Shown here: in pieces, positions 1 through 8,165 of the stretch
How positions within the stretch are numbered: position 1 is the stretch's first letter
Layout: each line of letters begins with the position of its first letter
Source of the DNA: Planctomycetaceae bacterium
GTDB lineage: Bacteria > Planctomycetota > Planctomycetia > Pirellulales > Pirellulaceae
Direction: 5' to 3'
Assembly: GCA_002726245.1 (NCBI GenBank)
Contig: PBSM01000142.1
Coordinates: forward strand, 1-48,398
Length of the DNA: 48,398 nt
Made by a program: the position numbers and the translations under genes
The notes under the pieces: generated by a model
The model's database searches: none
What the model saw: the letters and a program-made list of their open reading frames with translations, nothing else
What the model was told of the DNA's origin: nothing

Positions 1-56
1 GCCAAGACTTTCGGCCAATACCGGGAAGAGCCGAAGCTCTTGGCGAGCTTCGCTAC
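1..56. repeat. Truncated REP-like palindromic repeat at the window edge
   Basis: Positions 1-15 and 30-44 are imperfect inverted copies (GCCAAGACTTTCGGC against GCCGAAGCTCTTGGC, two mismatches). The right arm continues into GAGCTTCGCTAC at 45-56. The left end probably lies outside the window. The nested form matches the other palindromic intergenic repeats here. The rest of the stretch up to the HIT gene shows nothing clear except a -10-like TATACT at 182-187 without a good -35. Confidence 0.5.
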
Positions 57-245
57 CCGAAAACTGAGCTGCGATGGAATACTAGCCTTGCTCCGGATTG
101 CTGCTGCGTGATTGTATCGTCCATGTCGAGCTTCAACAGGCCGTGGCCCGACCACAACCTCTGCGAAGCCGCCGAATTGGGTATACTCCAAGCGATTGAG
201 AGGATGCACGTCAGGTATCAAAGAATCGACTAAGAGGCATGCTCA

Positions 246-593
246 ATGGCTGAGAAAACGATTTTCAAGCGAATCATCGATGGCGAGATCAATGCGGATG
301 TCGTCTACGAAGACGAACTGTGCATGGCGTTTCGAGACGTCGCTCCACAAGCTCCGACCCACGTGCTGGTGATCCCGAAAAAGGAGATTGCTTCAGTGGC
401 AGAACTCGCCGACGAAGACCAGCCGCTGATTGGTCACCTTTATCTCGCCATCCGCAACATCGCCAAAGAGCTCGGCCTGGCCGAGGGCGGATATCGAGTC
501 GTCGTGAACACCGGCCAAGACGGCGGCCAATCCGTGAACCACCTGCACTTCCACTTGCTCGGCGGCCGAGCCTTGAGTTGGCCACCCGGGTAA
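246..593 (+). CDS. HIT family (HinT/PKCI-like) nucleoside phosphoramidate hydrolase
   Basis: Small cytoplasmic histidine-triad protein of 115 residues, the usual HinT length. The C-terminal HLHFHLLGG is the catalytic H-x-H-x-H triad, and the ending SWPPG is typical of the HinT branch. The N-terminal TIFKRIIDGEI and the central THVLVIPKKEI blocks also fit. Family members hydrolyse purine nucleoside phosphoramidates such as adenylated lysine; the substrate in this organism is not visible. The start is the ATG at 246, preceded by AAGAGG about 8 bases upstream. The gene stands alone and converges with the large minus-strand gene, whose stop lies 20 bases away. No terminator was seen between them. 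Confidence 0.93.
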   Translation: MAEKTIFKRIIDGEINADVVYEDELCMAFRDVAPQAPTHVLVIPKKEIASVAELADEDQPLIGHLYLAIRNIAKELGLAEGGYRVVVNTGQDGGQSVNHLHFHLLGGRALSWPPG

Positions 594-613
594 GAGAGAA
601 GACAACAGTCGTA

Positions 614-3600
614 TCACTCGTCATCCGACGAGAACGGATTCTTCACCTTGAAGCTGGGAATGAAGCGTTGAAAGCCACTCGGCTTTTCTTCCGGCACCGG
701 CGGATTCGTGTTTGGCGGCGTGTCTTGGCGGATGGGCACTTGTGCGAGGCGTGCTTGCGAGACGTGCTCCATCAAGAACCGCGGCCAGTAACCGTTGAGA
801 AAGCGGTCACAGTCGGCGATGCGTCCGTTGTCGAGATGAAAATCGGCATTGGCAACATTCTTTAACAGCTCGTTGACTTCGTTGGGGAAGAAGTACAAGT
901 CGTACACTTCCACGTCGTCGATCCAGACTTCGCCTCTGCCCATCAAGTCAAAACCGATCATCAACTGGTCGATCCCACTGGCGGGAAGGTCATCGAGATG
1001 GAACATGTACGGCTGCCGCGGCCAATCCTGCGGGAGTTTCTCGGCGGGATTGCCGGTCGGCCGCAGCTTCTTATCCACATCCTTCCCCAACGGTGCGAAA
1101 TGATAGTACGTTCGTCCATCATCGACGGCTAATCGCAGCGGAGGTTGCTTCGCAGCGTTGGACGTGCGAATCCACGCCAGGACCGAGATACGCCCAGTCT
1201 TAGGCGGCGCGAACGGCTTGCTCCTCACCCACGCGATTTGATTCTCCCGAGCAACTCGCATGTGCAGCGAGCTCTGGCCCTTGAATGGGTTACGAGAATC
1301 CAGATCGATCGTGACATCCGGAGCACGCAAAGCCTGCCAGGCAACGATCGCCCCGTTGGAGTCGCGCTGTTCGAATCCCGCGTTGGCGACGACGCCCAGC
1401 GGAGTACGTTTCCCGAGCTTATCGACTCGTGACGTGACGTCTTGTACGAGGGCAGTCAGTTCCGGTTTGATTTCTCGTGCGTGCTCGGTCCGCCAGTCAA
1501 CTACTTGAGCGTTCGGCGCGTTGACAAAGCCAGCTACCAAGTCGTAGGGCTCCAGAGTCAGAGACCACGTTCGAGCCCCGTCGGCGAGTTTTAGCTGCAC
1601 TTGCGGATCGGTTCCAAAGCGTTGCACCATCGCTCGCGGAGGCAGTTCGAACTCAATGTCTGCCGAAACCGGCCAGGGCGAATTGTTAATGACGTAGTAG
1701 TACGTTCGAACACCTCGAGTTAGAGTCCGCACGACCAAAGAAGAAGCAGTGGTCTCTGGTGATGCTGGAGTCGCCGTCTTAAAGGCAGCCGCGGGCAACA
1801 TGCGGAACGCTTCGAATTGCCGGCGCACGGAGTCTTCCTGGCCTAACGGAATCATCCAACCGCCTTCGACGATGAGTTGTGTGTCGAGAGCCGCCAAGCT
1901 GCGGATGAAGCGAGCGCGATTATGCAGGCCGTTCGGAGAGATGTGAGCGGCGAACCACATTTGCGTCTTGCCAGGGCCAAACGGACTTGCCTGATCAAAC
2001 CCCGGCAGCGTGTAGGTGACAGGCTCATGATAGTTGAGCACAGCCGTCGTTTCGTGCTGCTGGAAGAGTTGATCAACGGAGTCCGAGTTGGCCAGACGCA
2101 TGTTCGCCCCATGATCGGCGAGGGCCATGACGGGCTTCAATCGGCGCGGTCGCATCAGCACGATACCACCTGCCTCGTCGATCTCGTCTGGATCAAGTCC
2201 GTGTTGCAGCATCGCATCCGCAAGATCAAGCTTGCCGGGCAGGCGCGGGTGGAGTTCCCGCTGCACAGGAACACTTGTCGCCAGTTCCGCGGCCGCCAGA
2301 TAGAGTTTCACATCGCGCCGGGTCCGCGACACATTCTGCTGGATGTCTTGATAGAATTCGGCCAGCTTCTTCGCTCGCCAGTCGAGCCATACCTTGCGTC
2401 CAGCACCTTTGAAAAAGCGGGCGCGTTTGCTAAAGCGGGCATCCCCGCCATCGATCGGAACCTCAGCCTTTGTATCGGCCTTGAAGCGGGCAACCGTTCG
2501 GTCGTCGTTACCCCAAACCGTTCCCGGAAGCTGAGCGAACGTGTGCGGTCCAAGTTGCAACGACACTCCAGCAAAGGAAGGGTGATGCGAATAGCGATCC
2601 ACGATCTCGCTCACGACGTTCTGAATCGCAGCCTGCACGCGCGGATCGAGCGGGTTGTAGTAAGGTGCCTGTCCGCGCGACCCATAAAGAGCAACCCACG
2701 GTTTGCCATCGCCACCAACTAGCTCAATTCCGGTGGCATCGGCTCCACGTTTCCTCAGGATCGTTTCCAGTTCGGGTAACTTGTTGGCCAGGTGGATCGC
2801 AGGAACAAGTTGCAGTTGTTCGCGATCGAATAAGCGAAACAGCATCTCCAAGATGTCTTTCTGCTGCGGATCTTGTCCGCTGAGAAAGAAGACCCCCGAA
2901 TCGTAACGCGGAGTCGAATCGAGCAGCTTAGACGGATAGATCGTCCCTCCGTCCCGAGCTACCGAGATGATCGCTGCGTTGTAGCCGACATGCTTGAGGT
3001 AATCGGCCAGCCGCAGGCCACCTTCGTAGAACGTATTCCAATCGTCCAGGCTGCGTTTTGGAACTTCGTCAAGCGCCTCCGTCGCCGAGAAGTTATCGGG
3101 GAAGAGTGGCCTGTCATAGTAGGCAGCCAGCATGCGTCCGTTGCCACGTCCCGATGAGACCGGTGCAAGCTTGAGGTGGGTTGGTCCGGCGGATACTCGA
3201 ATCTTTCCGAACACGGCGGGCCGGTTCTCACGGCGATTGGAAAGCACCAACCAAGGCGTCGCCGTGCGTGGCCAGAAGATGATGCGATGTCGTTCCATTG
3301 CCGCGGTGCCGGCCTGTGGCAACGGGATCACATCGACACCAGAATCGACCTGCAACGGAACAACGCGGCCCGACGCGTCTGGCTCCAGAATGCTGATGCC
3401 CAGCGTCTGTGGAATGTCGCTTGGATAATCGATTTCCAATAAGTGCGGTATCCCGGGGCGAGCGACCTGCAATGGAGCGGCTTGCCAGCTATCGACGCCA
3501 AGCTCGGTCAGCGTCTGTCCGAGATGCGGCCGACTTGCGACCTGCCCATGGCTTGATGTCGCTTGCTTGTTACTTGGCCACAGCCGTTTGAGTCGCTTCC

Positions 3601-4537
3601 AGCCTTCCCACCACTTCGCTTCGTCTGCGTTCAATTCCTGCCAATCGCCAGTCGCGGGCCACTTGCGCTGTGGATCGATCACGATGCACTGCACCTTGCG
3701 GCGCACCAAGAGTGTTCCCGGGATGGCTGCCGTGAAGCCTCGCTCTCGCAAAGAGGCGACCAATTCATAGGCACCTTCCGCAGCGGGAAGACGCAGTTGT
3801 AACGGTTCGATTTCCTGCGTCGATCCGTCGGCGTTCGTAACGAGGTTATGCTCTTCGGACCAGTGTTCATTGCGTCCCTTCGTACTGACCAACTGCAACG
3901 AACAGACAAGCTTTGTACCCGCGGCGATCCCCAAACGATGCGGCTGAAGACTCAATTGCCAAACGTCTTGCGGGGCGAAGACGAATGTATCTCGACGTGA
4001 AGTAATCCTTAGGTGGTCTCCCGGCGCACGGCGCACGATCAAGCGATTATTCTGATCATCCAGCTTCGTCTCGGTCTGGTGGCCAAGCTGTTCCGTGAAG
4101 TCAGCCACGCGCAACTCAAACGAAGTCTCCAAGTCGCGACGGCCATCGGGTTCGAGTTTGATTGTCAGAATCGCCTCCGCGGGCGCTTGAACTTGAACAT
4201 CGATCCCATCGAATTCCGCCGGCGAGGGTTGCCGGAGCTGTAAGTCTCCCCCTTCGTTCACAATCGATGTGGCCGCGTTGGCATCGAATCCAAGACGCTG
4301 GATCTCAGAGAACTTTCCATTAGAGAGTTGGAACCTTCCGCTCCAATGCCGCTCCGAACCTTCTCCCCATGTGATCCGTAAACGGATGTCGTTGTCCTGA
4401 GCCCCGGCTGGAATACCGAACGCGACAAGCGCGCATACGCACATCGCGATTCGCAAACCGCGAATCGAAGCAGCGAACTTGCTGCCCGTTGGCGCAATTG
4501 CCAAGGGGGCCTGTCGCGGACCTCCGTGTCCGACCAT
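614..4537 (-). CDS. Very large secreted protein with glycosidase-like (GHL10-type) region and C-terminal carbohydrate-binding-like domain
   Basis: A 1307-residue protein. The N-terminus carries a hydrophobic signal segment (MCVCALVAFGIPAGAQ, cleavage likely after AGA), so it should be exported. An N-terminal part of about 450 residues looks like beta-rich domains. Roughly 480-960 has the character of a family-10-type glycosidase-like barrel: GGLRLADYLKHVGYN, a 'data at the far end' run LQLVPAIHLAN, then YSHHPSFAGVSLQLG. Residues about 1050-1230 (VVANAGFEQRDSNG through GEVWIDDVEVYDL) resemble a CBM4/9-like jelly roll. The tail is basic and proline rich. I cannot identify catalytic acids or a substrate. 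The start at 4537 has no good ribosome site, and an ATG at 4444 directly before the hydrophobic core is an alternative. It may follow the sulfatase-like gene (ends 4637) in one transcript. Confidence 0.75.
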   Translation of the reverse strand: MVGHGGPRQAPLAIAPTGSKFAASIRGLRIAMCVCALVAFGIPAGAQDNDIRLRITWGEGSERHWSGRFQLSNGKFSEIQRLGFDANAATSIVNEGGDLQLRQPSPAEFDGIDVQVQAPAEAILTIKLEPDGRRDLETSFELRVADFTEQLGHQTETKLDDQNNRLIVRRAPGDHLRITSRRDTFVFAPQDVWQLSLQPHRLGIAAGTKLVCSLQLVSTKGRNEHWSEEHNLVTNADGSTQEIEPLQLRLPAAEGAYELVASLRERGFTAAIPGTLLVRRKVQCIVIDPQRKWPATGDWQELNADEAKWWEGWKRLKRLWPSNKQATSSHGQVASRPHLGQTLTELGVDSWQAAPLQVARPGIPHLLEIDYPSDIPQTLGISILEPDASGRVVPLQVDSGVDVIPLPQAGTAAMERHRIIFWPRTATPWLVLSNRRENRPAVFGKIRVSAGPTHLKLAPVSSGRGNGRMLAAYYDRPLFPDNFSATEALDEVPKRSLDDWNTFYEGGLRLADYLKHVGYNAAIISVARDGGTIYPSKLLDSTPRYDSGVFFLSGQDPQQKDILEMLFRLFDREQLQLVPAIHLANKLPELETILRKRGADATGIELVGGDGKPWVALYGSRGQAPYYNPLDPRVQAAIQNVVSEIVDRYSHHPSFAGVSLQLGPHTFAQLPGTVWGNDDRTVARFKADTKAEVPIDGGDARFSKRARFFKGAGRKVWLDWRAKKLAEFYQDIQQNVSRTRRDVKLYLAAAELATSVPVQRELHPRLPGKLDLADAMLQHGLDPDEIDEAGGIVLMRPRRLKPVMALADHGANMRLANSDSVDQLFQQHETTAVLNYHEPVTYTLPGFDQASPFGPGKTQMWFAAHISPNGLHNRARFIRSLAALDTQLIVEGGWMIPLGQEDSVRRQFEAFRMLPAAAFKTATPASPETTASSLVVRTLTRGVRTYYYVINNSPWPVSADIEFELPPRAMVQRFGTDPQVQLKLADGARTWSLTLEPYDLVAGFVNAPNAQVVDWRTEHAREIKPELTALVQDVTSRVDKLGKRTPLGVVANAGFEQRDSNGAIVAWQALRAPDVTIDLDSRNPFKGQSSLHMRVARENQIAWVRSKPFAPPKTGRISVLAWIRTSNAAKQPPLRLAVDDGRTYYHFAPLGKDVDKKLRPTGNPAEKLPQDWPRQPYMFHLDDLPASGIDQLMIGFDLMGRGEVWIDDVEVYDLYFFPNEVNELLKNVANADFHLDNGRIADCDRFLNGYWPRFLMEHVSQARLAQVPIRQDTPPNTNPPVPEEKPSGFQRFIPSFKVKNPFSSDDE

Positions 4538-4636
4538 GGCGAGCCCAAGGATGAATTGGTGACGTGAGAGGAGAAATCCCCAAGACGTACGAGGGGCGGA
4601 TTATATACGTGCCAGCGCGGATGCGGCCATAGCGTT

Positions 4637-5881
4637 CTATTCGATCCCCTCGATCAGCTCAGGTGATAGCTCTGGCAGCGGTTTGGCTCCGCTAGAATTG
4701 ACCGCTTCGTCAAACCGTGTGATCACTTCCGCTAGCTGTTCCGAGATGTCTCCGCAGCGATTTGCAACTTCGTTCACTTCCCAGCGATCATCCGGTTTGG
4801 CATACAAGACACGCTGATCTTGGTCGAACTCTCGCATGAACCAGGCGGGAGTTCGCACGGCGCGCTCGCCTGTTCCGACGGCAAACGCACAGTTCGCCCG
4901 TGGGGCCGACTCACCGTTTGCTACCGCTAGCAGATCTGTCTCCCAGTCGCACAGCGGCTCGCCAGAAACACCAAGCCAATTAGCTAGCGTCGCGTGAAGA
5001 TCGTGATGTTGTGCAAGCATCTGCAGCCGTGTCGCTGCAAATGATGCCTGCGGCGGACGAATCAGCAACGGAATCTGCAGCAGCTCGGCATGTAGCGGAG
5101 AAGCGATCGATCCGATAATGCGATGCTCCCCGAGCGGATATCCGCGTGGCGAAGTGACGACCAGCAATGTCTCCTCGGAACACGGATGCTCGTCCAAGAC
5201 TTCCAGCAACATGGCAAGAGCCGTGTCAAAGACGGAGACCTCCGCAGCATAAGCATGCTCGACCTGCAAGATGTCGTCCGGGTCTCGATCCGTGCCGACT
5301 TCTCGTGCTGGAGACGCGGTCGCGGCATATGGCTCCGGATCCTCTTCGTCCCGAAACTGCTCACGCAAGATCAATGGCGAGTCCCAACAGCCACCCATGC
5401 CACGAGCGTGAATCCAGAGCAGCCCGGGCGACTCCGACGTCGCCAATCGCTCGGCTGCTGTGAGGAGAACCTCCGCGAGCCTTGTCTCTTCGATCTCAGA
5501 CGCCGGAAGGCCGGGGGCGGGTTGAGATAGAGCAATCCGTTCGTCAAAGTCGGCGGCGAGCGGATGTTCGAGGATCGCCGCGGCATCGCTTAACAGAGTT
5601 GTTGACAGACCACATCGACTCACCAAAGTCGCCAGGCTCTCTGCCTGAGTCGGTTTGCGTTGCATCGCATGACCGCCGCACCACCAGGAGCGATAGATGC
5701 GCTCCAGTTCCGACGAATCCGATAGAGCCGTCTCGACGAGTAAGCTTTCGGCAGCAAGTTGATTCAGCGTCGGTGTTTCGACCCAAGTATTCCCATAAGG
5801 CCCAAGAAACCCAGCGCCGAGGCGATCGACAACCACGACGATCGCGTGCTTTGGATGTTTCTGCTCTAAGGCTGAAGGCAT
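4637..5881 (-). CDS. Sulfatase/alkaline-phosphatase-fold protein, probably catalytically inactive
   Basis: A 414-residue protein that begins like a type I sulfatase: IVVVVDRLGAGFLGPYGN, followed by TPTLNQLAAES. The fold is therefore the alkaline phosphatase superfamily. Key residues are missing. The usual metal pair DD is DR (residue 18 onward). No C-x-P-x-R or S-x-P-x-R motif follows the LNQLAAES block (the region reads SELERIYRSWWCGGHAM). The C-terminal DHG metal site reads SPRGYPLGEHR. No signal peptide is visible, so it is probably cytoplasmic, unlike most planctomycete sulfatases. The start at 5881 is supported by CCGGAG 8 bases upstream. It lies 99 bases upstream of the large secreted glycosidase-like gene, same strand. 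A binding or regulatory role is possible; function unknown. Confidence 0.75.
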   Translation of the reverse strand: MPSALEQKHPKHAIVVVVDRLGAGFLGPYGNTWVETPTLNQLAAESLLVETALSDSSELERIYRSWWCGGHAMQRKPTQAESLATLVSRCGLSTTLLSDAAAILEHPLAADFDERIALSQPAPGLPASEIEETRLAEVLLTAAERLATSESPGLLWIHARGMGGCWDSPLILREQFRDEEDPEPYAATASPAREVGTDRDPDDILQVEHAYAAEVSVFDTALAMLLEVLDEHPCSEETLLVVTSPRGYPLGEHRIIGSIASPLHAELLQIPLLIRPPQASFAATRLQMLAQHHDLHATLANWLGVSGEPLCDWETDLLAVANGESAPRANCAFAVGTGERAVRTPAWFMREFDQDQRVLYAKPDDRWEVNEVANRCGDISEQLAEVITRFDEAVNSSGAKPLPELSPELIEGIE

Positions 5882-5969
5882 TCAACAACTCCGGTGAGGC
5901 ATTGTAGCGATCTCGCTAGATTCTATACTGCTCGCGTTAAACGACCGAATGTGCCGTTCTTGGTAAATG

Positions 5970-6055
5970 GTAGGCCGGAACAAGGCTTTGCGCAGTTCCG
6001 GCATCGGCGTGACGATTGGCTCGTGCCGGAACGGCGAAGACTTGTTCCGGCCTAC
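5970..6055. repeat. Nested inverted repeat (REPIN-like)
   Basis: Outer arms GTAGGCCGGAACAAG (5970-5984) and CTTGTTCCGGCCTAC (6041-6055) pair perfectly over 15 bases. Inner arms GTTCCGGCA (5995-6003) and TGCCGGAAC (6024-6032) pair again. The element sits in the 307-base gap between the divergent sulfatase-like and MoxR genes. Nothing else was identified in that gap apart from the MoxR ribosome site AGGAG at 6174-6178. Confidence 0.7.
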
Positions 6056-6188
6056 GCGCTACGCGCCTCGCTAGATTCTAGTGGCGGCTGGCAAAGTATT
6101 GGTTCACCCTTGACACACAAAAGAGCGGCTCAAACAATCGACAACTTGGTTTCGTCGGCGAGGCAGTTAGTCCAGGAGCAACGAGATC

Positions 6189-7178
6189 GTGCAAGTTGAC
6201 GTACAACAAATCAAGGATCAAGTGGCCGAAAAGGCGGAGCTACTCCATCAACTGAACGCCGAGTTACGGAAGGTGATCATCGGCCAGGAGCAGATGATTT
6301 CGCGGCTGTTGGTCGGTTTGCTGACACACGGGCATGTGCTGCTCGAGGGTGTGCCCGGACTCGCCAAGACAACCGCCATCAAGTCGCTCGCCGAAGCTCT
6401 TTCGACTGCCTTCCAGCGGATTCAGTTCACGCCGGATCTGTTGCCGGCCGATTTGATCGGCACGATGATCTACATGCCGGGCGACGGCAAGTTTCAAACT
6501 CGAAAAGGACCGATTTTCTCGAATTTCGTTTTGGCGGATGAGATCAACCGGGCTCCCTCTAAAGTGCAATCCGCCTTGCTCGAAGCGATGCAAGAACGAC
6601 AAGTCACGATCGGCGAAGAGACGTTTCCGCTGGAAGGCCTCTTTCTGGTCATGGCGACTCAGAACCCGATCGAGCAAGAGGGTACGTATCCCTTGCCCGA
6701 GGCTCAGGTCGATCGTTTCATGCTGAAGGTGAAGATCGACTATCCCAAACCCGAAGAGGAGCGCAAGGTTCTCGACATCGCACTCGATGGCAGTTCGGCG
6801 AAGGTCTGCCCGGTCTTGTCACCGGAAGAAATCACCGCGATGCAAGATGTCGTCAAACGGATCTACATCGACGATCAAGTCAAGGACTACATTGTCAATC
6901 TCGTGCAAGCGACGCGCCGGCCAACCGAGTTCGGGCTGAAAGACCTCGCCCCGCTAATCGACTACGGCGGGTCACCCCGTGCCACGATCTTCCTAGGACT
7001 TGGCGCCCGAGCGAATGCCTTTCTCAATGGCCGCGGCTATGTGACACCGCAAGACGTAAAAGACATCGCGTACGATGTGCTTCGCCACCGCGTCGTCTTG
7101 ACCTACGAAGCCGAGGCCGAGGAAGTCAGCACGGAGGACGTGTTGGCTAAGCTTCTTAGCACCGTACCGGTCCCATAG
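6189..7178 (+). CDS. MoxR family AAA+ ATPase
   Basis: A 329-residue AAA+ ATPase of the MoxR class, chaperone-like proteins that act with VWA or DUF58 partners. Walker A is GVPGLAKTT (about residues 52-60), Walker B is LADEINRAP (about 115), the sensor region is MATQNPIEQEGTYPLPEAQ, and the lid contains GGSPRATIFLGLGARANAF. All are canonical. The start is a GTG at 6189 with AGGAG at 6174-6178, about 10 bases upstream. In many genomes, planctomycetes included, a DUF58 gene follows directly; here the next gene is a nucleotidyltransferase-fold protein and no DUF58 or VWA gene is in the window. Its partner must be elsewhere, or the operon has been broken. Confidence 0.93.
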   Translation: MQVDVQQIKDQVAEKAELLHQLNAELRKVIIGQEQMISRLLVGLLTHGHVLLEGVPGLAKTTAIKSLAEALSTAFQRIQFTPDLLPADLIGTMIYMPGDGKFQTRKGPIFSNFVLADEINRAPSKVQSALLEAMQERQVTIGEETFPLEGLFLVMATQNPIEQEGTYPLPEAQVDRFMLKVKIDYPKPEEERKVLDIALDGSSAKVCPVLSPEEITAMQDVVKRIYIDDQVKDYIVNLVQATRRPTEFGLKDLAPLIDYGGSPRATIFLGLGARANAFLNGRGYVTPQDVKDIAYDVLRHRVVLTYEAEAEEVSTEDVLAKLLSTVPVP

Positions 7179-7310
7179 GTGACTGCAGCTTCGCCCGCCG
7201 GCCAACAGGGCGCTGTTCTCCAGCTCGAATCCGTCAGATCGAAGGCCTGATCTGCTACAATGAATCGATGGCAGTGACCGTTCAGATTCTCCCCAGCGAT
7301 GCTCCCCTAG

Positions 7311-7547
7311 ATGACTGACCACACAAATCCGCAATTACCGGAGCGGCCGAATCCGGAGATGTCGTTTGAACATCTCTACACGCCCGACCATCTACGCCGC
7401 CGTCGCGAAGCGGTTGCCAAGCAGGAAGGCGAGTTGTGGAAGGGAGTTGATGATTCGGACCCGAAATGCCCGGCGGGCCATGCGCGAGGGATTCGAATCA
7501 GCGTCAGCATCACCAGCAATTATCGGCGGACTCATAAGAAGGACGCG
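7311..7547 (+). other. In-frame upstream extension of the nucleotidyltransferase gene
   Basis: A 79-codon open stretch directly upstream of and in frame with the gene at 7548. The first 50 codons (for example SFEHLYTPDHLRRRREAV, then AKQEGELWKGV) look like real protein sequence, while the last 25 look less so. Either the gene starts at 7311, or this is the 5' remnant of a separate small gene fused by a frameshift. Sequence alone does not decide. Confidence 0.4.
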
Positions 7548-8144
7548 ATGGACATTCAACCTCAAGACGTCATCGACGTTCTCATCGCGGCCGGCATCAA
7601 GAAGTGGGTACTGATGGGACTGCACGGCTATGTCGGCTACTTGCCCCAGCCGCGCGCGACGCAAGACGTGGACGTGCTGATCCGGCAAAGTGACCGCAAG
7701 CGAGCCGTGAAGGCCGTTCACGAAGCGTGGCCTATGTTGGTCGTGGAAGAGTTGGAACCGGTCGTGCGCTTTAAGGACCCCGCCGATTGTTTCAACGACG
7801 GCCGACCGAAACCTGTGATCGACTTGATGTTGGCTTGGAGCGACCTGAACGAGGCAATCCTCAAGGAAAGCGAGTACGTTGTCCTCGACGAGGAAACTCA
7901 ACACGTTGTCCCAACTGTCGAAGCCGCGCTGGCTTCAAAGTACGCAGCGTTGATTTCTGATTATCGCGAGCTCGAAAAGAAGGAATACGACGCCGGTGAC
8001 TTCCGGCGGATCGCGCTTGCCAACTACGATCAGGTGCGACGCGAGCCGTTGCGTCGGTTGGGCGATCTCGTTTGGAATGGTGGCGGCGCGGAGTTGGAAG
8101 AGTTTCTAGAGTTGGCTTACCAGCAGAAGCCCTTCCCAGTGTGA
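7548..8144 (+). CDS. Nucleotidyltransferase-fold protein (AbiEii/DUF6036-like)
   Basis: From the ATG at 7548 this is a 198-residue protein. It has the minimal nucleotidyltransferase signature: a G-x-H loop (VLMGLHGYVGYL), then D-x-D in RATQDVDVLI, and a third acidic residue in PVIDLMLAWSD. The fold is shared by antitoxin- and toxin-type MNT proteins and by many uncharacterised bacterial proteins. The start at 7548 is favoured by AAGAAGGA at 7536-7543. The frame stays open upstream to an ATG at 7311, which would add 79 residues (MTDHTNPQLPERPNPEMSF and onward); that ATG has no ribosome site. No toxin or antitoxin partner is visible beside it. Target and activity are unknown. Confidence 0.75.
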   Translation: MDIQPQDVIDVLIAAGIKKWVLMGLHGYVGYLPQPRATQDVDVLIRQSDRKRAVKAVHEAWPMLVVEELEPVVRFKDPADCFNDGRPKPVIDLMLAWSDLNEAILKESEYVVLDEETQHVVPTVEAALASKYAALISDYRELEKKEYDAGDFRRIALANYDQVRREPLRRLGDLVWNGGGAELEEFLELAYQQKPFPV

Positions 8145-8165
8145 AGGCTCTCGAAGCTCAGAAAC

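Noticed and set aside
294-305. Possible CRISPR, tRNA or rRNA signals anywhere in the window
   Set aside because: I found no regularly spaced direct repeats and no cloverleaf with a TTCGA arm outside coding genes; GTTCGAATCC near 1370 lies within a gene.
112-372. Open frame overlapping the HIT gene start
   Set aside because: Overlaps the well-supported HIT gene in another frame and has no family resemblance.
1877-2722. 281-codon plus-strand frame opposite the large secreted protein
   Set aside because: Antisense shadow of a gene with signal peptide and recognisable domains; no protein-like motifs of its own.
5935-5945. CGTTAAACGA near 5935 as a half element of the TCGTTTAACC family
   Set aside because: Only about ten bases with no partner arm; may be chance.
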